Both the position numbers and the translations under genes were made by a program. Under the pieces are notes generated by a model, which was not told the DNA's origin, searched no databases, and worked only from the letters and a program-made list of their open reading frames with translations. A DNA stretch of 64,000 nt, from positions 1-64,000 of the forward strand of contig NZ_JACIDX010000002.1 in the NCBI RefSeq assembly GCF_014196525.1, read 5' to 3'. Shown one piece after another: positions 52,531-60,869 of this stretch. The stretch comes from Novosphingobium sediminicola. Lineage in GTDB: Bacteria; Pseudomonadota; Alphaproteobacteria; Sphingomonadales; Sphingomonadaceae. How positions within the stretch are numbered: the first letter of the stretch is position 1; each line of letters begins with the position of its first letter.

Positions 52531-53823
52531 TTAAACAGCCTTGCCATATCCGCGCCGGGCCGACGCGATCAGCGCAAAGGCCAGCACCGAGGCAATGCCC
52601 GTCACCAGCGCCAGCGAGCGCCCCACGGCCAGATCGGCGGCAAACAGATGATCGGTGGCCAGCGCCACTAGCGTGGGGCCAAAGCCCAGCCCGATCAGGT
52701 TGATGGCAAACAGGTACAGCGCCGTCACCTGCCCCCGGTATTCATTGGGGGTGATGGCATGCAGCGCGGCGGGCGCGATGCCGGTGGGCACGCCCAGAAA
52801 GAAGCTGGTCCACGCCAGCGCCGCCAGAGACACCGCAGGCGTGGCCCCCAGCCCGACAAAGGGCACGACCGGAATAACCGCCAACATGCCCAGCAGCGAG
52901 GCGCGCAATGGTCCATCGGCGAGGCCCGCCGCCGTCATCCGGTCGGCCAGCCAGCCGCCAGTCAAGATACCGCCGCAGCCCGCCGTCAGCAGCACCAGCC
53001 CGTAGGCCAGCGCAATTTCGGCCGCCGCCCAGTGATGCACCCGGATAAACAGCGAGGGCACCCATGCCGACAGGCCATAGCTGATGATCGAATTGACGCC
53101 GAAACCCACCACGATGCAGCCGATGGTGGCGGCCCGCGCACGGAAAAAGGCGAAGGTCTGCGCAAGGCCGGGCATGGTCTGCCCTGCGCGCTCCCTGCGC
53201 GGCGGTTCGCGCAGCAGCAGCATAAGCGCGGCCACCAGCAGGCCGGGCAGGCCCACAACCATAAAGGCCGCCTGCCATGGCCGCACTGGCCCGGCCAGCG
53301 GCATATCGATCATCGTATGGCCCGATGTGGCCGTCACCGCCATGCCGCCCAGCACCAGCGCCAGGCCGGACCCGACAAAGACGCCCATTGTATAGACACT
53401 CATCGCCCGCCCGCGTTTGGCGGGGGCGAAACTGTCCGAAATCAGCGAATAGGCAGCGGGCGAGAGCGTGGCCTCGCCCACACCGACGAAGATGCGGGCG
53501 ACGAAAAGCTGGGTGAAATTCTGCGCGAAACCGCAGGCGACCGTGGCCAGGCACCACAGCACCATGCCCCCCACCATCAGCGCCTTGCGGCTGCCCTGAT
53601 CGGCGCGGCGGCCCAGAAACAGGCCCAGAAACGTGTAGAAAATGGCAAAGGCGAAGCCGTGCAGCAGGCTGATCGCGGTATCGTCCAGCCCCAGATCGGC
53701 CCGGATCGGCTGAACCATCAGGCTCAGGATCTGACGATCGACAAAGGCCACGGTATAGGCGAGCAGCAGCAAGGCGATCACCAGCCATGCCCGCAATGGG
53801 GGCGGATAGGCGGCTTCCTGCAT
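52531..53823 (-). CDS. MFS transporter (spinster/aromatic-acid-type)
   Basis: A 430-residue permease with 12 hydrophobic segments: LLLLAYTVAFVDRQILSLMVQPIRADLGLDD in the first helix region, FLGRRADQGSRK loop motif, RIFVGVGEATLSPAAYSLISDSF and YRGQVTALYLFAINLIGLGFGP. This lineage is frequent in sphingomonad catabolic clusters. The ATG at 53823 overlaps the P450 stop by one base (TGATG), and the kinase starts 24 bp beyond, so the three genes form one operon. It presumably imports the P450 substrate across the inner membrane. Confidence 0.87.
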   Translation of the reverse strand: MQEAAYPPPLRAWLVIALLLLAYTVAFVDRQILSLMVQPIRADLGLDDTAISLLHGFAFAIFYTFLGLFLGRRADQGSRKALMVGGMVLWCLATVACGFAQNFTQLFVARIFVGVGEATLSPAAYSLISDSFAPAKRGRAMSVYTMGVFVGSGLALVLGGMAVTATSGHTMIDMPLAGPVRPWQAAFMVVGLPGLLVAALMLLLREPPRRERAGQTMPGLAQTFAFFRARAATIGCIVVGFGVNSIISYGLSAWVPSLFIRVHHWAAAEIALAYGLVLLTAGCGGILTGGWLADRMTAAGLADGPLRASLLGMLAVIPVVPFVGLGATPAVSLAALAWTSFFLGVPTGIAPAALHAITPNEYRGQVTALYLFAINLIGLGFGPTLVALATDHLFAADLAVGRSLALVTGIASVLAFALIASARRGYGKAV

Positions 53824-55034
53824 CACGCGCGCTCCAGCCGGACGGGCAGGCTGGCAAGACCGCGCAGCCAGTTGATGCGCTGCCATTTGGCCTCGCCGGT
53901 GATCTCGATGCGGGCCACCTTGCGCGCGATGGTCTGGATCAGCACATCGGCCTCAAGGCGCGCCATCATCTGGCCCACACAGGCATGGATGCCAAAGCCG
54001 AAGGCCAGATGGCCGGAGGTCTTGCGGTCGATCTGGAATATGTCGGGCTGTTCCCACTGGCGCGGGTCGCGGTTCGCGGCCGCGATGAACAGGATGACTT
54101 TTTGCTCGGCCCCGATGTTCACGCCGCCAATCTCCGTCTCCCGCGTGGTGGTGCGCCCGATATAGGGGCTTGGCGCCTGATAGCGCAGCCCTTCGTCAAA
54201 TGCGGCGCGCGCCAGCGAGGGATCGGCGCGCAACCGCGCCCATGCATCGGAGGATTGAGCCAAAGCCTGCAAGGTCAGCCCTATGCCGTTGATGGTTGTG
54301 TCCATGCCCGCCGAAATGAAGATGCGCACCAGCAGGCCCGCTTCCTCCTCGGTGATCTCGCTATCGTCGGCGGCAACAAAGATGGCTGCGCCCAGCGTAT
54401 CGGGCGCCACAGCCTCGCGGCGGCAATTTTCGACCACCCAATTCATGATCGGTTCGGCGCGGGCCAGCGCGGCGCGGTACAGCTCGTTCTTTTCACCCAT
54501 CGCGTTGAAATTCAGTTCGGAATAGATGAGCAGGTTGCGCCGGTCCTCTTTGCGAAACCCAACCGCATCGGGCAGGGCGGCAAAGGGAAAAGCCTCGGCC
54601 AGATCGACGGCCAGATCGACTTCGCCCTTTGCCAGAGCGGCATCAACGATCCGCTCGGCGGTGTCGGCGAAATCTTCGCGCAGGCGGCGCAGCACCGCAG
54701 GCGAGAGGATGCGGTTCATGATCCGGCGATATTTGCCATGCTGGGGCGGGTCGTTTTCCAGGATCAGGCTGGGCTGGCGCCAGTTTTCCTGCCGCTTGAT
54801 ATTGGTGAACCCCGTGCCCGAGGCCGAGGAAAAGGTCTGCCAGTCGGAAAACACGGCATGGACATCGGCATGGCGCCCCACCGCCCAGACATTATGGCGC
54901 GTGAGATAAACCGCAGGAGCGGTCTCGCGAATCAGCGTGTCGTAATGGTCGGGGTGGGCCATTACTTCGGGCGAAAAAAGGTCGAAATCGAGCGTGGGCG
55001 CGCAAAGGGCGCCGGTGGTGGGAGCGTCTGTCAT
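53823..55034 (-). CDS. Cytochrome P450, CYP199A-like
   Basis: A 403-residue soluble bacterial P450. Landmarks are the heme Cys352 in FGFGIHACVGQ, the Glu-x-x-Arg pair in EGLRYQAP (Glu281, Arg284) and the I-helix SAGMDTTING (from 241). It resembles CYP199A enzymes along its length (RQPSLILENDPPQHG, LLVR near the I helix, ANRDPRQW, ARKVARIEI), which oxidise para-substituted benzoates such as 4-methoxybenzoate. A benzoate-type substrate is therefore the first guess. No ferredoxin or ferredoxin reductase is nearby. It is divergent from a MarR regulator; a shared operator lies at 55128-55145. Confidence 0.9.
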   Translation of the reverse strand: MTDAPTTGALCAPTLDFDLFSPEVMAHPDHYDTLIRETAPAVYLTRHNVWAVGRHADVHAVFSDWQTFSSASGTGFTNIKRQENWRQPSLILENDPPQHGKYRRIMNRILSPAVLRRLREDFADTAERIVDAALAKGEVDLAVDLAEAFPFAALPDAVGFRKEDRRNLLIYSELNFNAMGEKNELYRAALARAEPIMNWVVENCRREAVAPDTLGAAIFVAADDSEITEEEAGLLVRIFISAGMDTTINGIGLTLQALAQSSDAWARLRADPSLARAAFDEGLRYQAPSPYIGRTTTRETEIGGVNIGAEQKVILFIAAANRDPRQWEQPDIFQIDRKTSGHLAFGFGIHACVGQMMARLEADVLIQTIARKVARIEITGEAKWQRINWLRGLASLPVRLERA

Positions 55035-55127
55035 GGCGGTCCTGATTCAGATGGGTGATATGGCCGTGCGGATCGGGCAGAACACGGTGCGCGATTTTTG
55101 CCGCGCTTTGGCATTCCTCTCGTCCAT

Positions 55128-55145
55128 TAGTTTACATGGCAACCA
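55128..55145. promoter_or_regulatory. Candidate MarR operator, site 1
   Basis: TAGTTTACATGGCAACCA, read on the minus strand TGGTTGCCATGTAAACTA, is an imperfect palindrome (TGGTT-N8-AACTA) between the divergent P450 and MarR genes. It matches 14 of 18 bases of the site at 55748-55765 upstream of the TBDT. Confidence 0.6.
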
Positions 55146-55210
55146 AGTCGTGTCAATCGGCAGGCTCTGGTCCCGCTTGTACTCTGCGCCGGAAACGCGC
55201 AAAAAGGGGC

Positions 55211-55744
55211 ATGACCGACCAAGCCCAATCCGCTCCGCGCGCCGCCTCTTCTGCGCGCAAGGTGATCGACCGCCATCTCTATGTCCCGCATTATCTCGTC
55301 GTTCTGGCCAATGGCATGGAGCGCTGGCAATCGCGCATCTATCTCAAACATTTCGGCATCGGCATCAACGAGGCGCGAATCATCACCGTAGTGGCCCATT
55401 CGGGCTCGCTGACGGCGGCCGAGATTTCCGAAATTCTCGTTATGAACAAGTCTATTACGAGCCGTTCCATGCAAATTCTCGAAGGGCGCGGGTTGGTCAG
55501 CATCGGTGAGGCCAAAAGGTCGCGCCCGATTGCCCTGACCGAGGAAGGCTATGCCTTGCACGACCGTATCGTCTCGGTCGCGCTGGCGCGTGAGGCTATG
55601 TTGCTCGACGGTTTTTCGCCCAATGAAAAGACCATTGTGCTGGGCTATCTGGCCCGGATGTTCAGCAATCTGGAGCTGGCCAATGGCATCGACCCGCTGG
55701 AGGCCGAGCGCGGCCTGATTGATCCGCTTGATCGAGCGCGTTGA
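55211..55744 (+). CDS. MarR-family regulator
   Basis: A 177-residue MarR protein: VIDRHLYVPHYLVVLANGMERWQSR, then the winged helix INEARIITVVAHSGSLTAAEISEILVMNKSITSRSMQILEGRGLV and the wing GEAKRSRPIALTEEGYAL. The start at 55211 (MTDQAQSAP) is the first fitting ATG, although AAGGGG lies almost against it. It lies between the divergent P450-MFS-kinase operon and the plus-strand TBDT, and both flanking promoters contain the same palindromic site, so it probably controls all of them. MarR regulators of this type often answer to aromatic acids or their CoA thioesters. Confidence 0.88.
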   Translation: MTDQAQSAPRAASSARKVIDRHLYVPHYLVVLANGMERWQSRIYLKHFGIGINEARIITVVAHSGSLTAAEISEILVMNKSITSRSMQILEGRGLVSIGEAKRSRPIALTEEGYALHDRIVSVALAREAMLLDGFSPNEKTIVLGYLARMFSNLELANGIDPLEAERGLIDPLDRAR

Positions 55745-55747
55745 CAT

Positions 55748-55765
55748 TGGTTGCTAAATAAACCA
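55748..55765. promoter_or_regulatory. Candidate MarR operator, site 2
   Basis: TGGTTGCTAAATAAACCA has perfect arms TGGTT and AACCA and begins 3 bp after the MarR stop, upstream of the TBDT. TTGACA at 55741-55746 directly before it could be a -35 element. It matches 14 of 18 bases of site 1 (55128-55145). Confidence 0.6.
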
Positions 55766-56009
55766 CAAAGCATCCATCAGATCGCCAACAGAGCGACGCC
55801 AAAGGGGATGTCCGGATATGACCGAAGACCAGACCTGAGCGACCGAGACGGGACCGGCGATGCAGGCGCGCGCCCGCATCGGCCCTGCGCTCCTCACCCA
55901 CGACACATCTAATGACCGGCGGCCCGGACGGGCGACCGGCACGGCCTCTCTGCGCCCGCAAAATTCAGCGCGCAGGGGCCAAACAACACAAATACATGGG
56001 AGAATTCAG
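55766..56009. other. TBDT 5' leader region
   Basis: These 244 bases lie between the operator and the TBDT start. The frame open from 55860 has no family features before the TBDT signal peptide, so I treat this as leader or promoter DNA. I recognise no riboswitch or other RNA structure. Confidence 0.4.
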
Positions 56010-58355
56010 ATGCCTGGCAACCGCCATTTCCCTTCGCCACGCGCCCGCATTCTGGCGTGCAGCAGCCTTGCCATGCTGGCCGCTGCCGGATGGAGCGCGC
56101 CCGCTCTGGCCGAGCAGGATGCGTCCGCCGCTCCGGCCTCGCCCGGCGAAATCGTCGTGACCGCGCAATTCCGTTCGCAACGCCTGCAGGACACGCCGCT
56201 GGCCATCACCGCCATGGATTCCAGCGCGATCCAGCAGCGCAATCTGGGCAGCGTGCTTGATGTTGCGGGTTTTGCGCCCAATGTGAATATCCGCCCCGGC
56301 GGCTCGGCCTTTGGCCCGGCGGCGCAGGTCTATATCCGCGGCATCGGGCAATATGACAGCAGCTTTGCCTTTGAACCGGGCGTTGGCATGTATGTTGACG
56401 ATGTGTTCCACGGCACGATGCTGGGCTCGATATTCGACCTGCTCGACCTCGACCGGGTGGAAATCCTGCGCGGGCCGCAGGGCACGCTGGCGGGCAAGAA
56501 TTCCATCGGCGGCGCGGTCAAGCTCTACTCGGCCAAGCCCACGGGCAGCGGGCATGGCTATATCGAGGCCGGTTATGGTGCTTTCAACCGCATCGAATTG
56601 AAGGGCAGCGCCGATTTCGCGCTGGTGCCCGATCAACTGTTCCTGCGCGTTTCAGGCGTGTCCAAGATGAACGACGGCTATCTGACGCGGCTTGACTATG
56701 GCTGTCTCAACCCGACGAGCGGCGTGCCTGCGGCCACGACGAATGCAGGCTGCAAACTGGGCACAGAGGGCGGCAAGAATATGCAGGCGGGCCGCGTGGC
56801 GCTGCGCTGGGTGGCCTCGGACCGGCTGGAGGCCAATCTGGTAGCCATGGCGACCGAGGACCATTCCGAGATCGGCGCGAGCAAGCTGCTCTCGCTGACC
56901 ACCTCGCTCTCGATGCCGACCGGCACCAATCCGGCCCAGTTCATCACTGCGCCCAATTCCTATACCAATTACGCCACCTATCTGAACCTGCCCTTCACCG
57001 ATGCCAAGGGCAGCCATGGCGCATCTTATATCGATCCGGTCAGCAAGGTGAGCGGGCGCGAGATCTACGGCACGATCGACTATAAGCTGGGCGATGGGCT
57101 CTCGCTCAAACTGATCTCGGCCTATCAGCGCTATAAGGGCAGCTATGGTTCCGACCTTGATCTGACCCCCTATTCGACCAATTCGGCCAATTACATCTAT
57201 AATCACGAACAGTTCACGCAGGAAATCCGCCTCAACGGCTCCTCGCTGGACAATCGCCTCGATTGGACCGTGGGCGGCTTCTATTACAAGGCCACCAGCC
57301 GGTTTGGCGGCGTCACCTTCATCGCGCCGGGCACGGTGGCGCAGAACTTCTATGTCACACAGGACCGCATCCCGGCGCGCAGCATTTCCGGCTTTGCCCA
57401 TGCATCGTATAAGCTGACCGATGCGCTGACCCTGACCGGCGGCATCCGCTATACCGATGATCGCAAGACCTATACCTATGGCCGCCTCAATCCCTATGAC
57501 GTGTCGCAACCGGCCTATACGGTGGCGGGCGCGATCAACGGCGTGACCGGCCAGTTTGCCGCGACCCGCTGGGATTATCGCGCCAATGCCGAATATCGCT
57601 GGTCCAAGGCCGTGATGACCTATGCCCAGTTCTCGACCGGCTATAAGGGCGGCGGCGTCAATCCGCGCCCCTTTGCCCCCGAACAGGCGGTTTCCTTCAA
57701 GCCCGAAACGCTTGATGCATGGGAAATCGGCGCCAAGACCGACCTGTTTGACCGCGCGCTGCGGATCAACCTTTCGGCCTTCTTCAACAAATATCACGAC
57801 ATCGTCTTTACCAATGTTTCGCCCACGGCCAACAGCGTGACCAATGCCACGCCGGTCAATGCGGGCAATGCCGATATGAAGGGCTTAGAAGTGGAAGTGA
57901 CGGCGCGGCCTGTCGCGGGCCTGACCATCGACGCTTCGGCCAGTTGGCTTGATTTCAAGCTGACCCGGATCGGCGCCGCCGGGGCCACCATCGTTGGCAT
58001 CACGACCAACAATCGCGCGCCCTATGCGCCGGAATGGAAACTTGGGGGCGGCATTCAATATGCCTTTGCGCTGGGCAAGGCGGGAACCGTCACGCCGCGC
58101 TTCGACGTGAATTATCAGTCCTCGTTCTTCTCGAACATCGACAACAATCCGCTGGCCAAGGTCGATGGCTATGTGCTGGCCAATGCCCGCATCGCCTTTG
58201 AGGACGCCAGTCGCGACTGGCAGCTCTCCTTCTCGATGACCAACATGTTCGACAAGTTCTATTATCTGAACAAGATCCGCTATCCGATCGGCATCGTGGT
58301 GGGCCAGCCCGCCATGCCGCGCGAATGGAAGATCAGCCTGCGCCGCAGCTTCTGA
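56010..58355 (+). CDS. TonB-dependent receptor (P450 locus)
   Basis: A 781-residue TBDT: signal (ILACSSLAMLAAAGWSAPALAEQ), TonB-box-like EIVVTAQFR, plug (TPLAITAMDSS, YIRGIGQYDSSFAFEPGVGMYVDDVF in pieces, VEILRGPQGTLAGKNSIGGAV) and a barrel ending KISLRRSF. ATG 56010 has GGGAG 7 nt upstream, which decides the start. The group is abundant in sphingomonads and is associated with uptake of aromatics, terpenoids or other non-iron substrates. Shared operator sites link it to the P450-MFS-kinase operon. A 12-bp hairpin follows the gene. Confidence 0.9.
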   Translation: MPGNRHFPSPRARILACSSLAMLAAAGWSAPALAEQDASAAPASPGEIVVTAQFRSQRLQDTPLAITAMDSSAIQQRNLGSVLDVAGFAPNVNIRPGGSAFGPAAQVYIRGIGQYDSSFAFEPGVGMYVDDVFHGTMLGSIFDLLDLDRVEILRGPQGTLAGKNSIGGAVKLYSAKPTGSGHGYIEAGYGAFNRIELKGSADFALVPDQLFLRVSGVSKMNDGYLTRLDYGCLNPTSGVPAATTNAGCKLGTEGGKNMQAGRVALRWVASDRLEANLVAMATEDHSEIGASKLLSLTTSLSMPTGTNPAQFITAPNSYTNYATYLNLPFTDAKGSHGASYIDPVSKVSGREIYGTIDYKLGDGLSLKLISAYQRYKGSYGSDLDLTPYSTNSANYIYNHEQFTQEIRLNGSSLDNRLDWTVGGFYYKATSRFGGVTFIAPGTVAQNFYVTQDRIPARSISGFAHASYKLTDALTLTGGIRYTDDRKTYTYGRLNPYDVSQPAYTVAGAINGVTGQFAATRWDYRANAEYRWSKAVMTYAQFSTGYKGGGVNPRPFAPEQAVSFKPETLDAWEIGAKTDLFDRALRINLSAFFNKYHDIVFTNVSPTANSVTNATPVNAGNADMKGLEVEVTARPVAGLTIDASASWLDFKLTRIGAAGATIVGITTNNRAPYAPEWKLGGGIQYAFALGKAGTVTPRFDVNYQSSFFSNIDNNPLAKVDGYVLANARIAFEDASRDWQLSFSMTNMFDKFYYLNKIRYPIGIVVGQPAMPREWKISLRRSF

Positions 58356-58366
58356 TCCGGACAAGG

Positions 58367-58401
58367 CCGGGCAGGCAGGGAAACATTCTCTGCCTGCCCG
58401 G
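58367..58401. terminator. Strong hairpin between TBDT and corA
   Basis: CCGGGCAGGCAG (58367-58378) pairs over 12 bp with CTGCCTGCCCGG (58390-58401). It stands between convergent genes and probably ends both transcripts, although there is no T-run. Confidence 0.75.
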
Positions 58402-58410
58402 AGCCACCCG

Positions 58411-59349
58411 TTAGAGCCATTTGCGCCATTTGAACCACAGATAGGGGATCAGCGTCGTCACCAGACACAGGGCAAGAGCCATGGGATAGCCCCAGGGCCA
58501 GGACAATTCGGGCATGTTATGAAAATTCATGCCATAGATCCCGACAACCAGCACGGGCGGAATCCCCGCCACCGAGGCCACGGTCAACACCTTGACCACA
58601 TCATTCTGCTCGATGCTGATCAGGCTGTTGGCCGCGTCCTGAAGGAACTGTGTCCGGGCCGACAGGCTGGCCTCGAATTCATCAAGCGAGGCGATGTCAT
58701 GGATTGCGGCCTGAAGCCGGACAACAAGGCCGTCATCGAGATGATCCTTGTAGCGGTCCGCCATGAAGGAGGCCATGCGGCCGATGCTGAGAAACATATA
58801 GCGCACGCGCGAGGCCCGATCATAGGCCCGGCCCAGCTTGATGATCGAATGGCGCAGGATCGCGGTTTCCCGGCTTAGGCCCCGCGCATCAAGGTCGGTA
58901 TAGAAGATCGTGCGCGAGACCGAGGCGATCATTTCCGAGACATGTTCAAGCTGATCGGCCGCGCGATCGACCAGTTCCTCCAGCAGCCGGACCAGAACGC
59001 CCGCCGGGGTCGGCTCAGGATGCGATTTCAACGCTTCGGCTACGGTGTCAAAGGCCTTGATATGGGCAAAATGGGTGGTCACCAGCACATCGCGTGTCAG
59101 GACAAAACCGGCGGGCGCCATCACCCATCGCTCGCCATCCGAAGGCGCCATCAAAGGGGCGCTCATATTCAGCATATCATCATGAAGGCGCAACCGGCTC
59201 GAACTCTCGATCTCCTGCAAGGCTTCCAGCGTCGGCACGCGGATGCCATAGCGGTCATGGATCTCGCGGCATTCGCCCTCGTCGGGCTCGCAAAGGTCGA
59301 TCCATACGCCGCCAATGCCTTCAACCGCTTCGCTCATGATAGTCTTCAT
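58411..59349 (-). CDS. corA: CorA-family divalent metal ion transporter
   Basis: A 312-residue protein with a long soluble N-terminal funnel domain, two C-terminal membrane helices and the selectivity motif YGMN (in VGIYGMNFHNMPEL) just after the first. The charged tail FKWRKWL follows the second helix. CorA homologues pass magnesium or, in the ZntB subgroup, zinc; the motif here is the magnesium-type GMN. The start is set at 59349 (MKTIMSEAV); 59337 and 59382 are alternatives. It stands alone, convergent with the TBDT. Confidence 0.9.
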   Translation of the reverse strand: MKTIMSEAVEGIGGVWIDLCEPDEGECREIHDRYGIRVPTLEALQEIESSSRLRLHDDMLNMSAPLMAPSDGERWVMAPAGFVLTRDVLVTTHFAHIKAFDTVAEALKSHPEPTPAGVLVRLLEELVDRAADQLEHVSEMIASVSRTIFYTDLDARGLSRETAILRHSIIKLGRAYDRASRVRYMFLSIGRMASFMADRYKDHLDDGLVVRLQAAIHDIASLDEFEASLSARTQFLQDAANSLISIEQNDVVKVLTVASVAGIPPVLVVGIYGMNFHNMPELSWPWGYPMALALCLVTTLIPYLWFKWRKWL

Positions 59350-59441
59350 CGGGGCGCTTTCATCCTGACATTGCTTTGGCAAAACAATGCTTCAAGTGCC
59401 CCAAGGCTCCACGCATCGCAACCGTGTCGACGCAGCCCGAG

Positions 59442-60014
59442 CTAGACCCGCAAGGAGGCAATGGCGTCGAACATATCCTTCACCGAATTGCTGTTGGCGT
59501 TGACAAGCGATTGTAATTGCAGTCCGTCGGCGATGGCAATCAATTGCCGGGCGCTGGATTCCGGGCTGACGCTTGCCTTTATCGTGCCGCCCGCCTGCTC
59601 TTCGCGGATGCGTTGCGCCAGATTGACGGCCACCTTGTCGAAACGCTGTCTGAAGAATTCATGAGCCGGATGGGCCGGATCGACCGCTTCGGCTGCAAAG
59701 TTGAGATAGAGGTGGACCACGCCGGGAATGGCGATGTTGCGCCGCAACTGTTCGGCAAACCTATCCAGCGCGGCGATATCGGGATGCACCGCCGCCCGCG
59801 CGTCCTCGTCCCAGCGCATGATGACGCTTTGCAGCAGATCCTCGCGGCTGTTGAAATAATAGAGTATATGCGCAGGCTCGATATTCAGCGCCCGGCCGAT
59901 CTCGCGCAGCGAGGGATTGCGCAATTCCTGCCGGGCGATCTTCTCCATCAGGCCGTTCAGGATTTCCTCCCGCCGCGCCTTTGGGCGAAGCGCCGACCAG
60001 GGCCGGGCCGACAC
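59442..60014 (-). CDS. TetR-family regulator with BetI-like C-terminal domain
   Basis: A 190-residue TetR regulator: REEILNGLMEKIARQELRN, helix-turn-helix SLREIGRALNIEPAHILYYFNSREDLLQSVI, then a ligand domain resembling BetI-type C-terminal domains (VHLYLNFAAEAVDPAHPAHEFF, SARQLIAIADGLQLQSLVN). It lies downstream of the PQQ dehydrogenase/oxidoreductase genes in the same direction, separated by 57 bp, and may control them. Ligand unknown. Confidence 0.87.
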   Translation of the reverse strand: MSARPWSALRPKARREEILNGLMEKIARQELRNPSLREIGRALNIEPAHILYYFNSREDLLQSVIMRWDEDARAAVHPDIAALDRFAEQLRRNIAIPGVVHLYLNFAAEAVDPAHPAHEFFRQRFDKVAVNLAQRIREEQAGGTIKASVSPESSARQLIAIADGLQLQSLVNANSNSVKDMFDAIASLRV

Positions 60015-60071
60015 GCTTTGACCTCCCCCGCCGCGGTGAGGCCAGATCTTCCTGTGCGGCCCGATCCATGC

Positions 60072-60869
60072 TCACCCAGCCGCCGCGATGGCCATGGCAA
60101 GACAGGCATCGTGATCCCATTGCCGCAGGATCGCGCCGCCCGATGCCTCATCAGATAAGGCCAAGGCAGAGCGAAACACGGCGCGGTGGGCGCTTTCATA
60201 GATCGTGGGTTGCTCGGTGGTGCGATCCTCGGAAATGTGGAAGCCGTTGGCTGGCCGCGCCGCCGGGTCGCTCCACAGGTGCAAACTGGCGCTTTCCGTT
60301 CGGCCATGCAGCATCAGCCGATGATGGGCCTTGCCCGCCCGGCTATACACCGCCGTCAGACGCAGCAAGGCGCTCTCCTCGCCATGACGCGCCCGCACCG
60401 TGGCCAGCGCGCGCTGAGTATCGGCGGCGGCGTGCTGCACCGCATCAGGCACAAAGCCTGCCACCCGGGCCAATCGCAATTGCTGAAGCACCAGATCGCC
60501 CATCACCGCCTTGCCTTGGCCCGTGATGGTCGCGGCCGTATAGACCCCATCCAGCCCGGCGCGAAAAGGCGCCACGGCGGGATTGTCAGCATGGGTTTCG
60601 CTTAAGGCGATGCGCGCGCCGATCCTGTCCGCCATGGCAATAGTATCGTCCAATCGCCCCGCCGCGCCGACTTGCGGATCGATCACGATAAAGCGCTGCT
60701 TCCCAGCTTCCATCCGCGCCCGCAACCGCGCAGCCCAGTCATCCTGACCGCCGATCAGCACGATATCCCCGCCGCGCTCCGCCCATTGCACCGAAGCGGG
60801 CAGCGAAGCGGCCAAAGCCCGCGACCAAACGCCCGCCAACCCATCGCATTCCAGTTTCACAGATGTCAT
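60072..60869 (-). CDS. Unrecognised protein coupled to a Gfo/Idh/MocA oxidoreductase
   Basis: A 265-residue protein I cannot place. It has no signal peptide or membrane segment. The N-terminal half alternates hydrophobic strands and helices (SVQWAERGGDIVLIGG, QRFIVIDPQVG, RIALSETHADNPAVAPF) like a Rossmann or NAD-domain remnant. The C-terminal half (LRLTAVYSRAGKAHHRLMLHG, ASLHLWSDP, GFHISEDRTTEQPTIYESAHRAV) looks like the beta-sheet domain of dehydrogenases in the Gfo/Idh group. It may be a degenerate partner of the oxidoreductase, whose stop it overlaps as ATGA. The start at 60869 follows from that overlap. Confidence 0.65.
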   Translation of the reverse strand: MTSVKLECDGLAGVWSRALAASLPASVQWAERGGDIVLIGGQDDWAARLRARMEAGKQRFIVIDPQVGAAGRLDDTIAMADRIGARIALSETHADNPAVAPFRAGLDGVYTAATITGQGKAVMGDLVLQQLRLARVAGFVPDAVQHAAADTQRALATVRARHGEESALLRLTAVYSRAGKAHHRLMLHGRTESASLHLWSDPAARPANGFHISEDRTTEQPTIYESAHRAVFRSALALSDEASGGAILRQWDHDACLAMAIAAAG

